Shown: positions 10,176 to 19,339 of the stretch, piece after piece
How the letters are laid out: each line of letters starts with the position of its first letter
Numbering within the stretch: position 1 is the first letter of the stretch
Assembly (NCBI RefSeq): GCF_009857595.1
Contig: NZ_WWCU01000047.1
Coordinates: forward strand, 1-40,107
Origin: Pseudoduganella aquatica
GTDB lineage: Bacteria > Pseudomonadota > Gammaproteobacteria > Burkholderiales > Burkholderiaceae_D
Direction: 5' to 3'
DNA: 40,107 nt
Translations under genes and position numbers: made by a program
Notes under the pieces: model-generated
What the model saw: only the letters and a program-made list of their open reading frames with translations
What the model was told of the DNA's origin: nothing
The model's database searches: none

Positions 10176-10257
10176 ATGCGGTTCGGCCCTCCGATTGCCG
10201 TGTGCGTCCTGTGGGCGCATGATCGATATCTCAACAACACCGTTGCCGGTTTTCCCC

Positions 10258-11427
10258 ATGCCGAATTGGCTATTGCCCGAACATATTGCGGACGTACTGC
10301 CGTCCGAAGCGCGCAAGATTGAAGAATTGCGCCGCCTGATGCTGGATAACTTCCGGCTGTATGGCTACGAACTCGTGATGCCGCCGCTGCTGGAGTACGT
10401 CGAGTCCCTGATGACCGGCGCCGGCCAGGACACCGAGCTGCGCACCTTCAAGCTGGTGGACCAGATCTCCGGCCGCATGCTGGGCCTGCGCGCCGACATG
10501 ACCACGCAAGTGGCCCGTATCGACGCCCACCTGCTCAACCGCGCCACCGTCACCCGCCTGTGCTACGCCGGCAGCGTGCTGCATACCCGTCCGTCGGGCC
10601 TGCACACCACCCGCGAGCCGCTGCAGATCGGCGCCGAAATCTACGGCCACGCCGGCCTGGAAGCGGACGCCGAGATCCAGGAACTGGCGCTGGCCTCCCT
10701 GGCGCTGGCCGGCTTCACCGACGTGCGCCTGGACCTGTCCCACGTGGGCGTGCTGCGCGCCATCCTGGCCGAGGACGCCAACGCGGCCAAGGACGAAGCG
10801 GCGCTGTACCTGCTGCTGCGCGCCAAGGACGTGCCGGGCCTGGAAGCCCAGACCGCCCATTACAGCCCGCTGGTGCGCTCCGCGCTGCTGGCCCTGCCGA
10901 ACCTGTACGGCGACGTGGACGTGCTCAAGCGCGCCCGCGAGGTGCTGCCGGACCTGCCGGGCATCGCCAAGGCGCTGGCCGAGCTGGCCGCGCTGGCCGC
11001 GACTGCGGACAATGCCGCCATCGGCCGCGAAGTGGCGGTCGACCTGGCCGACCTGCGCGGCTACCAGTACGAGAGCGGCGCCATGTTCGCCATCTACGTG
11101 CCGGGCCTGCCGAACGCGGTGCTGCGCGGCGGCCGTTATGACCACGTTGGCGAAGCGTTTGGCCGGGCGCGTCCCGCCACCGGCTTCTCGATGGATTTGC
11201 GCGAACTGGCGCGCCTGCTGCCGACGGCCGAGCGCAAGCACTCGATCCGCGCGCCGTGGGGCAATGCGCCTGAATTGAAAGATAAAATCGCCGAGCTGCG
11301 CAAGACCGGCGAAGTGGTGATCCAGAGTCTGCCGGGTCACAGCAATGAACAGGACGAGTTCGAGTGCGACCGCGCGCTGGTGCTCGACGATAGTGGTAGC
11401 AACTGGATTCTTAAAAACTTAGGTTAG
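10258..11427 (+). CDS. hisZ: ATP phosphoribosyltransferase regulatory subunit HisZ
   Basis: 389 aa from the ATG at 10258 (MPNWLLPEHIADVLPSEARK), the N terminus usual for betaproteobacterial HisZ; an in-frame ATG at 10219 would add 13 residues. HisZ is a catalytically inactive relative of histidyl-tRNA synthetase. It binds the short form of HisG and makes it responsive to histidine, at the first step of histidine biosynthesis. The class II core is recognisable (motif 2-like region near HTRPSGLHTTREPLQIGAEIYG, and RGGRYDHVGEAFGRARPATGFSMDL). The anticodon-binding domain is lacking, in agreement with its shorter length than HisS. No hisG is next to it. purA follows after 4 nt. Confidence 0.93.
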   Translation: MPNWLLPEHIADVLPSEARKIEELRRLMLDNFRLYGYELVMPPLLEYVESLMTGAGQDTELRTFKLVDQISGRMLGLRADMTTQVARIDAHLLNRATVTRLCYAGSVLHTRPSGLHTTREPLQIGAEIYGHAGLEADAEIQELALASLALAGFTDVRLDLSHVGVLRAILAEDANAAKDEAALYLLLRAKDVPGLEAQTAHYSPLVRSALLALPNLYGDVDVLKRAREVLPDLPGIAKALAELAALAATADNAAIGREVAVDLADLRGYQYESGAMFAIYVPGLPNAVLRGGRYDHVGEAFGRARPATGFSMDLRELARLLPTAERKHSIRAPWGNAPELKDKIAELRKTGEVVIQSLPGHSNEQDEFECDRALVLDDSGSNWILKNLG

Positions 11428-11431
11428 TACG

Positions 11432-12745
11432 ATGTCGAAAAAAAATATGGCAAAGAACGTGGTTGTCATCGGCACCCAATGGGGCGATGAAGGCAAAGGT
11501 AAAATCGTTGATTGGCTGACTGATCACGCCCAGGGCGTGGTGCGTTTCCAGGGCGGCCACAACGCCGGCCACACGCTGGTCATCGGCGGCGTGAAGACTG
11601 CGCTGCAGCTGATCCCGTCGGGCATCATGCGTCCAGGCGTGGCCTGCTACATCGGCAACGGTGTGGTGGTGTCGGTGCCGGACGTGCTGCGCGAAATCGA
11701 CAAGCTGGAAGCGGTCGGCGTGGAAGTGGCTTCGCGCCTGAAGATCTCCGAGGCTTGCCCGGTCATCTTCCCGTACCACAGCGCGCTGGACGCGGCCCGC
11801 GAAGCGGCCCGCGGCGCCGCCAAGATCGGCACCACCGGCAAGGGCATCGGCCCGGCCTACGAAGACAAGGTGGCGCGCCGCGCCATCCGCATCGCCGACC
11901 TGCTGAACGAAGAACGCCTGGCTGAAAAACTGCGCGAAAACCTGGACTACCACAACTTCGTGCTGGAAAACTACCTGAAGGCTCCGAAGGTCGACTACCA
12001 GAAGACCCTGGACGACGCGCTGGCCTACGTGCCGCGCCTGCGCCCCATGGTGACCGACGTGTCGAGCGCCCTGTACGCCGCGCACAAGGCCGGCGGCAAC
12101 CTGCTGTTCGAAGGCGCGCAAGGCTCGCTGCTGGACGTGGACCACGGCACCTACCCGTTCGTCACCTCGTCGAACTGCGTGGCCGGTAACGCCGCCGCCG
12201 GCGCCGGCGTCGGTCCTGGCATGCTGCACTACATCCTGGGCATCACCAAGGCCTACACCACCCGCGTCGGCTCCGGCCCGTTCCCTTCGGAACTGCCTAC
12301 CGATGCCGGCGTTGGCCACCACCTGTCGTCGGTCGGCCACGAGTTCGGCACCGTGACGGGCCGCGCCCGCCGCTGCGGCTGGTTCGACGCCGCGCTGCTG
12401 CGCCGCTCGGTCCAGATCAACGGCGTGTCCGGCATGTGCATCACCAAGCTGGACGTCATGGACGGCCTGGAAACCATCAAAATCTGCACCAGCTACACGC
12501 TGGACGGCCGCACCGTGGACATCTTCCCGGTCGGCGCAGAGGACGCAGGCCGCTGCCAGCCCATCTATGAAGAGATGCCGGGCTGGAGCGAAAGCACTGT
12601 CGGCGCTAAATCGCTGGCCGCGCTGCCTGCAAACGCGCGCGCTTATATCAAGCGCATCGAAGAACTGGTTGGCGTGCCAGTGGATATGGTATCGACCGGC
12701 CCTGACCGCGAAGAAACCATCGTACTGCGCCATCCTTACGAGTAA
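11432..12745 (+). CDS. purA: Adenylosuccinate synthetase
   Basis: 437 aa. PurA converts IMP and aspartate to adenylosuccinate using GTP, the committed step to AMP. Landmark motifs are all present: GTQWGDEGKGKIVDWL near the N terminus (GTP loop with the catalytic Asp), GGHNAGHTLV (IMP site His), GTTGKGIGPAYEDK, and EGAQGSLLDVDHGTYPFVTSSN. It starts 4 nt after hisZ, so the two genes are probably co-transcribed. The phosphoribosyltransferase gene begins 14 nt after its stop, giving a small nucleotide-metabolism cluster. Confidence 0.97.
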   Translation: MSKKNMAKNVVVIGTQWGDEGKGKIVDWLTDHAQGVVRFQGGHNAGHTLVIGGVKTALQLIPSGIMRPGVACYIGNGVVVSVPDVLREIDKLEAVGVEVASRLKISEACPVIFPYHSALDAAREAARGAAKIGTTGKGIGPAYEDKVARRAIRIADLLNEERLAEKLRENLDYHNFVLENYLKAPKVDYQKTLDDALAYVPRLRPMVTDVSSALYAAHKAGGNLLFEGAQGSLLDVDHGTYPFVTSSNCVAGNAAAGAGVGPGMLHYILGITKAYTTRVGSGPFPSELPTDAGVGHHLSSVGHEFGTVTGRARRCGWFDAALLRRSVQINGVSGMCITKLDVMDGLETIKICTSYTLDGRTVDIFPVGAEDAGRCQPIYEEMPGWSESTVGAKSLAALPANARAYIKRIEELVGVPVDMVSTGPDREETIVLRHPYE

Positions 12746-12759
12746 GAAGGATAGAACAA

Positions 12760-13305
12760 ATGAGCACCCCTCAATCCGATGACAAGCACCTGTGGGTGTC
12801 CTGGGATGAATACCACCGCCTGATCGAGCGCCTGGCGCTCAAGGTGCATGAATCGGGCTGGAAGTTCGACATGGTCCTGTGCCTGGCGCGCGGCGGCGTG
12901 CGTCCCGGCGACGTATTCTCGCGCATTTTCGACGTGCCGCTGGCCATCCTGTCGACCAGTTCCTACCGTGCCGACAAGGGCACCGTGCAGGGTGACCTGG
13001 ACATCGCCAAGTACATGACGATGACCAAGGGTCCGCTGTCCGGCCGCATCCTGCTGGTCGACGACCTGGCCGATTCGGGCGTCACGCTGATCAAAGTCAT
13101 GCAGCATTTGAAGGAAAACTTCGAAGGCGTGACCGAGGTGAAATCGGCCGTGATCTGGACCAAGGGCAGCTCGGCGTTCCGTCCGGACTACCAGATGGAA
13201 GAACTGCCGCACAACCCATGGATCCACCAGCCGTTCGAAGACTACGACGGCATCCGCCCGCACCAGCTGGCGGCGTGGATCAAGAAAGGCGAAGCGTCGA
13301 AGTAA
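12760..13305 (+). CDS. Phosphoribosyltransferase (purine salvage type)
   Basis: 181 aa. The type I phosphoribosyltransferase fold is indicated by the PRPP-binding signature ILLVDDLADSGVTL at residues 97-110 and by the CLARGGVRPGDVFSR segment, which is typical of xanthine/hypoxanthine phosphoribosyltransferases (COG2236-like). The likely reaction is base + PRPP to nucleoside monophosphate; the preferred base cannot be read from the sequence. Position directly after purA, with a good RBS (AGAAGGA), supports a role in purine salvage. An intrinsic terminator follows and ends the long rightward cluster. Confidence 0.85.
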   Translation: MSTPQSDDKHLWVSWDEYHRLIERLALKVHESGWKFDMVLCLARGGVRPGDVFSRIFDVPLAILSTSSYRADKGTVQGDLDIAKYMTMTKGPLSGRILLVDDLADSGVTLIKVMQHLKENFEGVTEVKSAVIWTKGSSAFRPDYQMEELPHNPWIHQPFEDYDGIRPHQLAAWIKKGEASK

Positions 13306-13325
13306 GTTCGATGCGCATCGCAAAG

Positions 13326-13349
13326 AGCGGCCCGAGGGCCGCTTTTTTT
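13326..13349 (+). terminator. Intrinsic terminator after the phosphoribosyltransferase gene
   Basis: Perfect 7-bp stem AGCGGCC / GGCCGCT with a CGAG tetraloop, followed directly by a run of seven T (13343-13349). It lies 20 nt past the stop codon. Confidence 0.92.
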
Positions 13350-13361
13350 ACGCCGCGTATC

Positions 13362-13394
13362 GGCGGGTTACGCGTCCCGCTAACCCGCCCTACG
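13362..13394. repeat. REP-like palindrome, copy C
   Basis: Arms GGCGGGTTA (13362-13370) and TAACCCGCC (13381-13389) with a 10-nt loop, followed by CTACG (13390-13394). The tag points right, toward the tandem array. It is the left member of an inverted pair with copy D. Confidence 0.87.
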
Positions 13395-13423
13395 ATACGC
13401 CACGTACCACATACCGCATGCAG

Positions 13424-13578
13424 CGCCGCGCCATACGCGTACCGCATGCAGCATGCAACGCCGTGCCATACGCGTACCGGGTGTCGCACGCAGCGCCGTG
13501 TCATACGCGTACCGCGTGCCGCATGCAACGCCGTGTCATACGCGTACCACGTGCCGCATGCAGCGCCGTGTGGTACGC
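13424..13578. repeat. Tandem array of 35-bp units between two REP-like elements
   Basis: Four full units start at 13424, 13459, 13494 and 13529, and a fifth partial unit starts at 13564 and merges into copy D. Units open CGCCGYG, share TACGCGTACC in the middle and end in GCATGCAR-like sequence, with a few substitutions each. A degenerate partial unit lies at about 13400-13423. There are no variable spacers, so this is not a CRISPR array. Translated frames across it are only repeats of short motifs, so no gene is called. Confidence 0.9.
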
Positions 13579-13612
13579 GTAGGGCGGGTTAATGCGCAGC
13601 GCGTAACCCGCC
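13579..13612. repeat. REP-like palindrome, copy D (overlaps czcA 3' end)
   Basis: GTAGG tag from 13579, arms GGCGGGTTA (13583-13591) and TAACCCGCC (13604-13612) around a 12-nt loop. It is the mirror image of copy C across the 35-bp array. Read on the - strand it encodes the last residues of czcA (GGLRAAH) and its stop. Confidence 0.88.
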
Positions 13613-16600
13613 ATGTGCGAGCCGGTACAGCATCGGCAGCACCAGCATGGTCAGCACGGTGGACGACAGAATCCCGCCGATCACCACCGTGGCCAGCGGC
13701 CGCTGCACCTCGGCGCCGGTGCCGGCGGCCAGCGCCATCGGCACGAAGCCCAGTGCGGCCACCAGCGCCGTCATCAGCACCGGCCTTAGCCTGCCCAGCG
13801 CGCCTTCCCGTATCGCCTCGTCCAGCGGCCTGCCTTGCTCGCGCAGGCTGCGGATAAATGAAATCAGCACCAGCCCGTTAAGCACTGCCACGCCGGACAG
13901 CGCAATAAACCCCACCGCCGCCGATATCGACAGCGGCAATCCGCGCAGCGCCAGCGCCGCGATGCCGCCGGTGAGCGCGAACGGTATGCCGCTGAACACC
14001 AGCAGTCCGTCCTTCAGGTTGCCGAACATGGCGAACAGCAGCGCCAGCACCACCAGCAGCGCGGCCGGCACCACCAGCTTCAAGCGGTCCACCGCCGACT
14101 GCAACTGCTCGAACTGCCCGCCCCAGGTGATCCAGTAGGCCGGCGGCAGCTTCACCTGCTGCTGTATGGCCTTCTCGGCCGCCGCCACGAACGAGCCGAT
14201 GTCGCGCCCGCGCACGTTCGCGCTGACCACCACGCGCCGCTTGCCCTGTTCCCGGCTGACCTGGTTCGGCCCCGGCGCCACCTCCAGCGTGGCAACCTCG
14301 CCCAGCGGAATGAAGTTGCCCGCGCCAGCCGTGCCGCTGCCCGCCGCGCCGCGCCCATGCGCAGGCAGCGCAATCGGCAGCCGCCGTATCGCATCCAGGT
14401 CGCCGCGCATCTGCTCGGGCAAGCGCACCACGATATCGAAGCGCCGGTCGCCCTGGAACACATCGCCCGCCTGCTGCCCGCCCACGGCCGCCGCCAAGGT
14501 CTCCTGCACCTCGGCCGAATTGAGGCCGTACCGCGCCAGCCTGGCACGGTCGATATTCACGGTGAGCATAGGCAGGCCGCTGGTCTGCTCGACCTTCACC
14601 TCGCTCGCCCCTGCAACCTTCGCCAGCACCGCCGAAATCCGCTCCGCAGTTTCGTTCAGCACCGCCATATCGTCGCCGAACACCTTCACCGCCACGTCGC
14701 TGCGCACGCCCGAAATCAGCTCGTTGAAGCGCAGCTGGATAGGCTGCGAGAACTCGTAGCTGTTGCCGGGCAGCTGCTCCACGCTGGCGCGGATGGCCGT
14801 CTCCAATTGCTCGCGCGTCTTGCGCGGCTTGGGCCACTGGTCGCGCGGCTTGAACATGATGAAGCCGTCCGCGCTGTTCGGCGGCATGGGATCGGACGCC
14901 ACCTCCGCCGTGCCTATGCGCGCGAACACGCGTTCAATCTCCGGGAACTCCTGCATCAGCTTGCGTTCCAGTTGCTGCTGCATCGTCACCGACTGCGTCA
15001 GGCTGGTGCCGGGAATGCGCAGCGTCTGCAGCGCGATGTCGCCTTCGTCCAGGCTGGGCACGAACTCGCTGCCCATGCGCGAAGCCAGCAGGGCGGACAG
15101 CAGGACCGCCACCGCCGCGAAGGCCAGCACCACCGGCTTGTTCGCCAGGGACAGGTCCAGCACCGGCGCGTACCAGCGCGCCGCCGCGCGCATCACGGCA
15201 TTCTCTTTCTCGCTTACGCGCTCGCCGATGAACAGCGCCACGGCGGCCGGCACAAAGGTCATGGACAGCACCATGGCGCCGAACAGCGCAATCACCACGG
15301 TCAGCGCCATGGGGTGGAACATGCGTCCCTCCACGCCGCTGAACGCAAAGATGGGCAGGTACACGGCCATGATGATGAGCTGCCCGAACAGCAGCGGCCT
15401 GCGTGCCTCGCGCGCGGCGGCGAACACCTCGTCCATGCGTTCGCTGCGCGTGAGCGGCCGCCCCAGCGCGGCCTGCGCATGCGCCAGCCGCCGCACGCAG
15501 TTCTCCACGATGACCACCGCGCCATCGACAATAATGCCGAAGTCCAGCGCGCCCAGGCTGAGCAGGTTGGCGCTCACCTTGTACGAGACCATGCCGGTAA
15601 AGGTGAACAGCATGGACAGCGGGATCACCATGGCCGTGATCAGCGCCGCGCGCAGGTTGCCGAGGAAGGCGAACAGCACCGCCACCACCAGCACCGCGCC
15701 TTCCAGCAGATTGGTACGCACCGTGGCGATGGCCTTGTCCACCAGCGTGGTGCGGTCGTACACGGTGACCGCGTGCACGCCTGCCGGCAGGCTGCGGTTG
15801 ATCTGCTCCATGCGCGCATCCACCGCGCGCGAGACGGTGCGGCTGTTCTGGCCTATCAGCATGAACACCGTGCCCAGCACCACCTCGCGGCCGTTCTCGG
15901 TGGCGGCGCCAGTGCGCAGCTCGCGGCCTTCCAGCACCTCGCCAATGTCGCGCACGCGCACCGGTATGCCGTCCGCACTGGTGAGCACCACGTTGGCGAT
16001 ATCGTCGCGCGTGGCGAGCTGGCCGGGCACGCGCACCAGCAGCTGCTCGCCGTTGCGCTCTATATAGCCGGCCCCGGTGCTGCCGTTGTTGCGCTCCAGC
16101 GCCGCCACCACGTCGCGCACGCCCAGGCCGTAGGAGGCCAGCTTGTCCGGATGCGGCGCCACCTGGTACTCGCGCACATAGCCGCCGATGGAATTGATTT
16201 CGGTCACGCCGGGCACGGTGCGCAGCTGCGGCTTGATGATCCAGTCCTGGATGTCGCGCAGGTCGGTCGGCGTGTAGGGCGTGCCGTCGGGCTTCTTTGC
16301 GCCTTCCCTGGTCTCCACCGTCCACAGGTAGATTTCACCCAAGCCGGTCGACACGGGGCCGAGCGCGGGGAAGACGTCCCTCGGCAGCCGCGCGCGGACT
16401 TCCTGCAGGCGCTCGTTCACCAGCTGGCGGGCAAAGTAGATGTCGGTGCCGTCCTTGAAGGTGACGGTGATCTGCGACAGGCCGTAGCGCGACAGGGAGC
16501 GCGTCTGGTCCAGCTGCGGCAGGCCCGCCATCGCCGTCTCCAGCGGCAGCGAGATGCGCTGTTCGGTTTCCAGCGGCGAGTAGCCGGGAGCTGCGGTGTT

Positions 16601-16747
16601 GATCTGCACCTGCACATTGGTGATGTCGGGGACCGCATCGACGGGCAGGCGCTGGTAGTTGTAGACGCCGAGGATGGCCATGCCCAGCACCAGCAGCATC
16701 ACCAGCCAGCGCTGCGCGATGGACGCGCGTATCAATCGTTCAAACAT
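13589..16747 (-). CDS. czcA: CzcA-type heavy-metal efflux RND transporter
   Basis: 1052 aa, the normal size for the HME-RND family. It is the inner-membrane proton-driven pump of a tripartite system exporting metal ions across the envelope. The N terminus (MFERLIRASIAQRWLVM, then GVYNYQRLPVDAVPDITNVQVQI) is typical. The TM4 motif DFGIIVDGAVVIVEN places Asp402, Asp408 and Glu415 at the same numbers as the residues shown to matter in Cupriavidus CzcA. That motif marks divalent-cation (Co/Zn/Cd) pumps rather than the Cu/Ag CusA group. The last residues and the stop codon come from REP-like copy D, so the original C terminus has been altered. It begins 17 nt after czcB. Confidence 0.88.
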   Translation of the reverse strand: MFERLIRASIAQRWLVMLLVLGMAILGVYNYQRLPVDAVPDITNVQVQINTAAPGYSPLETEQRISLPLETAMAGLPQLDQTRSLSRYGLSQITVTFKDGTDIYFARQLVNERLQEVRARLPRDVFPALGPVSTGLGEIYLWTVETREGAKKPDGTPYTPTDLRDIQDWIIKPQLRTVPGVTEINSIGGYVREYQVAPHPDKLASYGLGVRDVVAALERNNGSTGAGYIERNGEQLLVRVPGQLATRDDIANVVLTSADGIPVRVRDIGEVLEGRELRTGAATENGREVVLGTVFMLIGQNSRTVSRAVDARMEQINRSLPAGVHAVTVYDRTTLVDKAIATVRTNLLEGAVLVVAVLFAFLGNLRAALITAMVIPLSMLFTFTGMVSYKVSANLLSLGALDFGIIVDGAVVIVENCVRRLAHAQAALGRPLTRSERMDEVFAAAREARRPLLFGQLIIMAVYLPIFAFSGVEGRMFHPMALTVVIALFGAMVLSMTFVPAAVALFIGERVSEKENAVMRAAARWYAPVLDLSLANKPVVLAFAAVAVLLSALLASRMGSEFVPSLDEGDIALQTLRIPGTSLTQSVTMQQQLERKLMQEFPEIERVFARIGTAEVASDPMPPNSADGFIMFKPRDQWPKPRKTREQLETAIRASVEQLPGNSYEFSQPIQLRFNELISGVRSDVAVKVFGDDMAVLNETAERISAVLAKVAGASEVKVEQTSGLPMLTVNIDRARLARYGLNSAEVQETLAAAVGGQQAGDVFQGDRRFDIVVRLPEQMRGDLDAIRRLPIALPAHGRGAAGSGTAGAGNFIPLGEVATLEVAPGPNQVSREQGKRRVVVSANVRGRDIGSFVAAAEKAIQQQVKLPPAYWITWGGQFEQLQSAVDRLKLVVPAALLVVLALLFAMFGNLKDGLLVFSGIPFALTGGIAALALRGLPLSISAAVGFIALSGVAVLNGLVLISFIRSLREQGRPLDEAIREGALGRLRPVLMTALVAALGFVPMALAAGTGAEVQRPLATVVIGGILSSTVLTMLVLPMLYRLAHGGLRAAH

Positions 16748-16764
16748 GATGGTCGGCCTTCGCG

Positions 16765-17979
16765 TCAGTGGGCGTGTTCATTGCCGGACTTGCCCAGTTC
16801 GGCCTTGATGGCGAAGCTGCCGTCCGCCGCGTACTGCGTGCCCGCAGCGAGGCCGGACAGCACCTCCACCAGCTTGCCGTCGCTGCGGCCCAGCGTGACC
16901 GTGCGCGCAGCGAAGCCGGACGGCGTGCGCACGAATACCGCGGCCTTGCCGTCCAGCGTGTGCACCGCGCTGCTGCGTACAGCAACGGCCACCGCCGCCG
17001 TCGAGCCGTTGGCAGCAGGCGGGAACACGCTGACGTTGACGAACAGGCCGGGACGCCAGGCGGCGCCGGGATTCTTCAGCCGTATGCGCGCGGTGGCGGC
17101 GCGCGTCTGCTCGCCCAGCAGCGCGCCCACGTAGGCCACCGTGCCGATGGCGCTGGCGCCGGACGATACCGACTGCACCGATGCGGGCTGGCCCACGCGC
17201 ACCGTGTCGAGGTGGGGCGCCGTGACGGCGAATTCCGCCCATACGCTGGACAGGTCTGACAGGGTGAAGATGTTGGCGTCCTCCTTGACCGCTTCCCCTG
17301 CTGCGATATGCTTCTCCAGCACGGTGCCGTCGAACGGCGCGCGCACTTCATAGCGGTTCAGCGGGCCGGAGCCGGGCAGGGCGCCTGCGCCCAGCGCGTC
17401 CAGCTTCTGCTGCGCATTGCGCGCGGCGATGCCGGCTTCGTTGGCGTGCTGCTGCGCTTGCAGATAGTCCTGCTCGGCCGAGATACGCTCCTCCCACAGC
17501 TTGCGCTCGCGCGCCAGCAGCGTTTGCGCCAGCGACTGGCGCTGGCGGGCCGACAGCAGTTCGCTGCGCAGGTCGGACAGTTCGCGGCTGGACAGCACCG
17601 CCAGCACCTGCCCCTTTTTCACCTGCTGGCCCAGCTCCGCGTTCACGCTTTCCACCATGCCCGCCAGGCGCGGCACCACGTGCGCGGTGCGGTCGCCGTC
17701 GTAGCGGATCTCTCCGGCCAGTGCGATGGCGGGCACAATCGGCGCCGGTCCCGCCGCTGCCAGCGTGATGGCGGCGGTCTTGATTTGTGCCTCGCTGAAG
17801 GTGGCTTGCTGCACTTCTTCGGCATGGTCGGCAGGCTCCGCAGCGCCGTGTTTTTCGCCATGAGCAGTTTCCTGCGGCGCGGTTGTCTGCGCGCCGGGGC
17901 GCAGTATGAACGCGGCGAGCGCTGCGCCGGACAGCACGATGGCTGCGATGGCGATGGTTTGTTTTTTGGTCGGTTTCAT
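16765..17979 (-). CDS. czcB: CzcB-type periplasmic adaptor (membrane fusion protein)
   Basis: 404 aa. It is the periplasmic adaptor linking the RND pump to the outer-membrane channel. One N-terminal membrane anchor is visible (about residues 8-27, TIAIAAIVLSGAALAAFILR), then a short His/Glu-rich stretch (HGEKHGAAEPADHAEE) that could bind metal. The lipoyl/barrel-sandwich halves follow (VVPRLAGMVESVNAELGQQVKKGQVL and YEVRAPFDGTVLEKHIAAGEAV) on either side of a helical hairpin, and then a beta-barrel domain. The C terminus ends in EHAH. Order and spacing (6 nt after czcC, 17 nt before czcA) show one operon. Confidence 0.88.
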   Translation of the reverse strand: MKPTKKQTIAIAAIVLSGAALAAFILRPGAQTTAPQETAHGEKHGAAEPADHAEEVQQATFSEAQIKTAAITLAAAGPAPIVPAIALAGEIRYDGDRTAHVVPRLAGMVESVNAELGQQVKKGQVLAVLSSRELSDLRSELLSARQRQSLAQTLLARERKLWEERISAEQDYLQAQQHANEAGIAARNAQQKLDALGAGALPGSGPLNRYEVRAPFDGTVLEKHIAAGEAVKEDANIFTLSDLSSVWAEFAVTAPHLDTVRVGQPASVQSVSSGASAIGTVAYVGALLGEQTRAATARIRLKNPGAAWRPGLFVNVSVFPPAANGSTAAVAVAVRSSAVHTLDGKAAVFVRTPSGFAARTVTLGRSDGKLVEVLSGLAAGTQYAADGSFAIKAELGKSGNEHAH

Positions 17980-17985
17980 GGCGGT

Positions 17986-19272
17986 TCAGTGTTCGTTGTT
18001 CGGCGCGGTGTGGCCGAGGATGCGTTCGATGGCGGCGGCGGCGCGGTGCCCGTCCGACAGCGCGGACAGGTATTGCGCGCGTGCCTGCAGCAGCGTGCGC
18101 TGCGCGTCGAGCACGTCGATGAAGTTGTGTTTGCCGTATTCGAAGCCTTTGCGGGCGGCCTCGCTGGCCTGCTGCGCTGCGGGCAGGATGTCATTGCGCA
18201 GCATGTCCAGCGCCAGCCGCGCCGCGCGCAGCTCCTGCACCGACTGCGCCAGCTCGGACTCCAGCCGCATGGCGGCGGCGGCCAGTTCCGCTCCTGCCTT
18301 GTCGGCCTGCCGCTGAGCGGCCAGCACATTGCCCTGGTTGCGGTCGAACAGCGGCAGCGGCAGCGACAGGCCCACCACGGTCTGGCTGCGCGACGGGTCG
18401 GCCATGCGCTTGCTGCCCAGGCTCACGGTCAGGTCCGGCGCGCGGTTTGCCAGTTCCAGCTTCGATACGGCCTTGCGCCGTTCCACTTCCAGCCGCGCCG
18501 TCATCAGCGCGGGCGATTGCGCGCGCCAGCTTGCCATTGCCGCTGCGGACGGCGGCTCCGGCAGCACGCCGATATCGCCTTCCGCCCGCTCGAAGCCTGC
18601 CGTTGCCGTGCCGTCTCCCGCCGCTGCGGGCTGCAGCCAGTGTGCTGCGAGACGATGGCGCGCCGAGGCCAGCGCCGACGCCGCGCTGGATTGCTCCAGC
18701 CGCACATTGGCTTCCGCCAGTCTGGCCTTGGTCTCATCGACGGGCGACACCTTGCCCGCGATGACGCGCTTGCTGGCCGCTTGCGTGGCGCGCTGCGCCA
18801 GCTCGCTGCCGTCTTGCGCCAGGCGCAGGCGCTCCTGCGCCACCAGCACTTCATAGAAGGCCGTCACGACGTCCGCGTGCAGCTCCAGGCGCTGCGCTTC
18901 CAGCGCCGCGCCGGCCACGTCTCGTCCGCGCTCCGCAGCGGCCACGCGCGCCGCGCGCTTGCCGCCCAGTTCCAGCGGCTGGCTCAGTTGCCATGTTTTT
19001 TCGCCGTCGCCTTCAGCGCTGCCAGCGTTGCTGCTGCTGCGCCCCACGCGCTCGAACGACAGCGTGGGATTGGGCCGCGCGGACGCCTGCATAACCAGGC
19101 CGTCCTGCGCCTCGGTTTCATAACGGGCGGCAGCGAGGCCGGGGTGGGCTTGCATGGCCAGCGCCAGCGCGGCCCGCAAGGTGAGAGCCGTTTGCGGCTC
19201 CGGTGTTTGTGCGGCCGCATGCATGGACGCGACGAGCGTCGCCATGGCTAGCGGCCAAAGGAATTTGACCAT
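17986..19272 (-). CDS. czcC: CzcC-type outer membrane efflux protein (TolC family)
   Basis: 428 aa. It is the outer-membrane channel of the tripartite efflux system. A signal peptide is present (WPLAMATLVASMHAAAQ), followed by two OEP repeats rich in Ala/Leu/Arg coiled-coil sequence. The first includes ALALAMQAHPGLAAARYETEAQ, and the second the LANRAPDLTVSLGSKRM and GLSLPLPLFDRNQG segments typical of the family. The ATG at 19272 has GGAG 9 nt upstream. It is the first structural gene after czcI and lies 6 nt before czcB. Confidence 0.87.
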   Translation of the reverse strand: MVKFLWPLAMATLVASMHAAAQTPEPQTALTLRAALALAMQAHPGLAAARYETEAQDGLVMQASARPNPTLSFERVGRSSSNAGSAEGDGEKTWQLSQPLELGGKRAARVAAAERGRDVAGAALEAQRLELHADVVTAFYEVLVAQERLRLAQDGSELAQRATQAASKRVIAGKVSPVDETKARLAEANVRLEQSSAASALASARHRLAAHWLQPAAAGDGTATAGFERAEGDIGVLPEPPSAAAMASWRAQSPALMTARLEVERRKAVSKLELANRAPDLTVSLGSKRMADPSRSQTVVGLSLPLPLFDRNQGNVLAAQRQADKAGAELAAAAMRLESELAQSVQELRAARLALDMLRNDILPAAQQASEAARKGFEYGKHNFIDVLDAQRTLLQARAQYLSALSDGHRAAAAIERILGHTAPNNEH

Positions 19273-19339
19273 CGAATTCTCCGAAATCAGGAAAAGAAAT
19301 TCGACGGGACTTCAGTAAGGTGGAAAGAGTCCCGCCGCG

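Noticed and set aside
13424..13578. Possible CRISPR array
   Set aside because: Units are contiguous and about 35 bp with no unique spacers, and no cas genes are present. It is a tandem repeat.
13218..13592. Open frame of 124 codons across the 35-bp array
   Set aside because: It starts inside the phosphoribosyltransferase gene and is made of repeated short motifs from the tandem DNA. No RBS and no protein-like composition.
14357..17134. 925-codon open frame on the + strand
   Set aside because: It is antisense to czcA/czcB, rich in His/Arg/Gln as GC-rich shadow frames are, and has no domain.
13589..19272. Copper/silver (Cus) efflux system
   Set aside because: The pump has the DFGIIVDGAVVIVEN motif of divalent-cation pumps, and the first gene is CzcI-like, so Czc is the better name.
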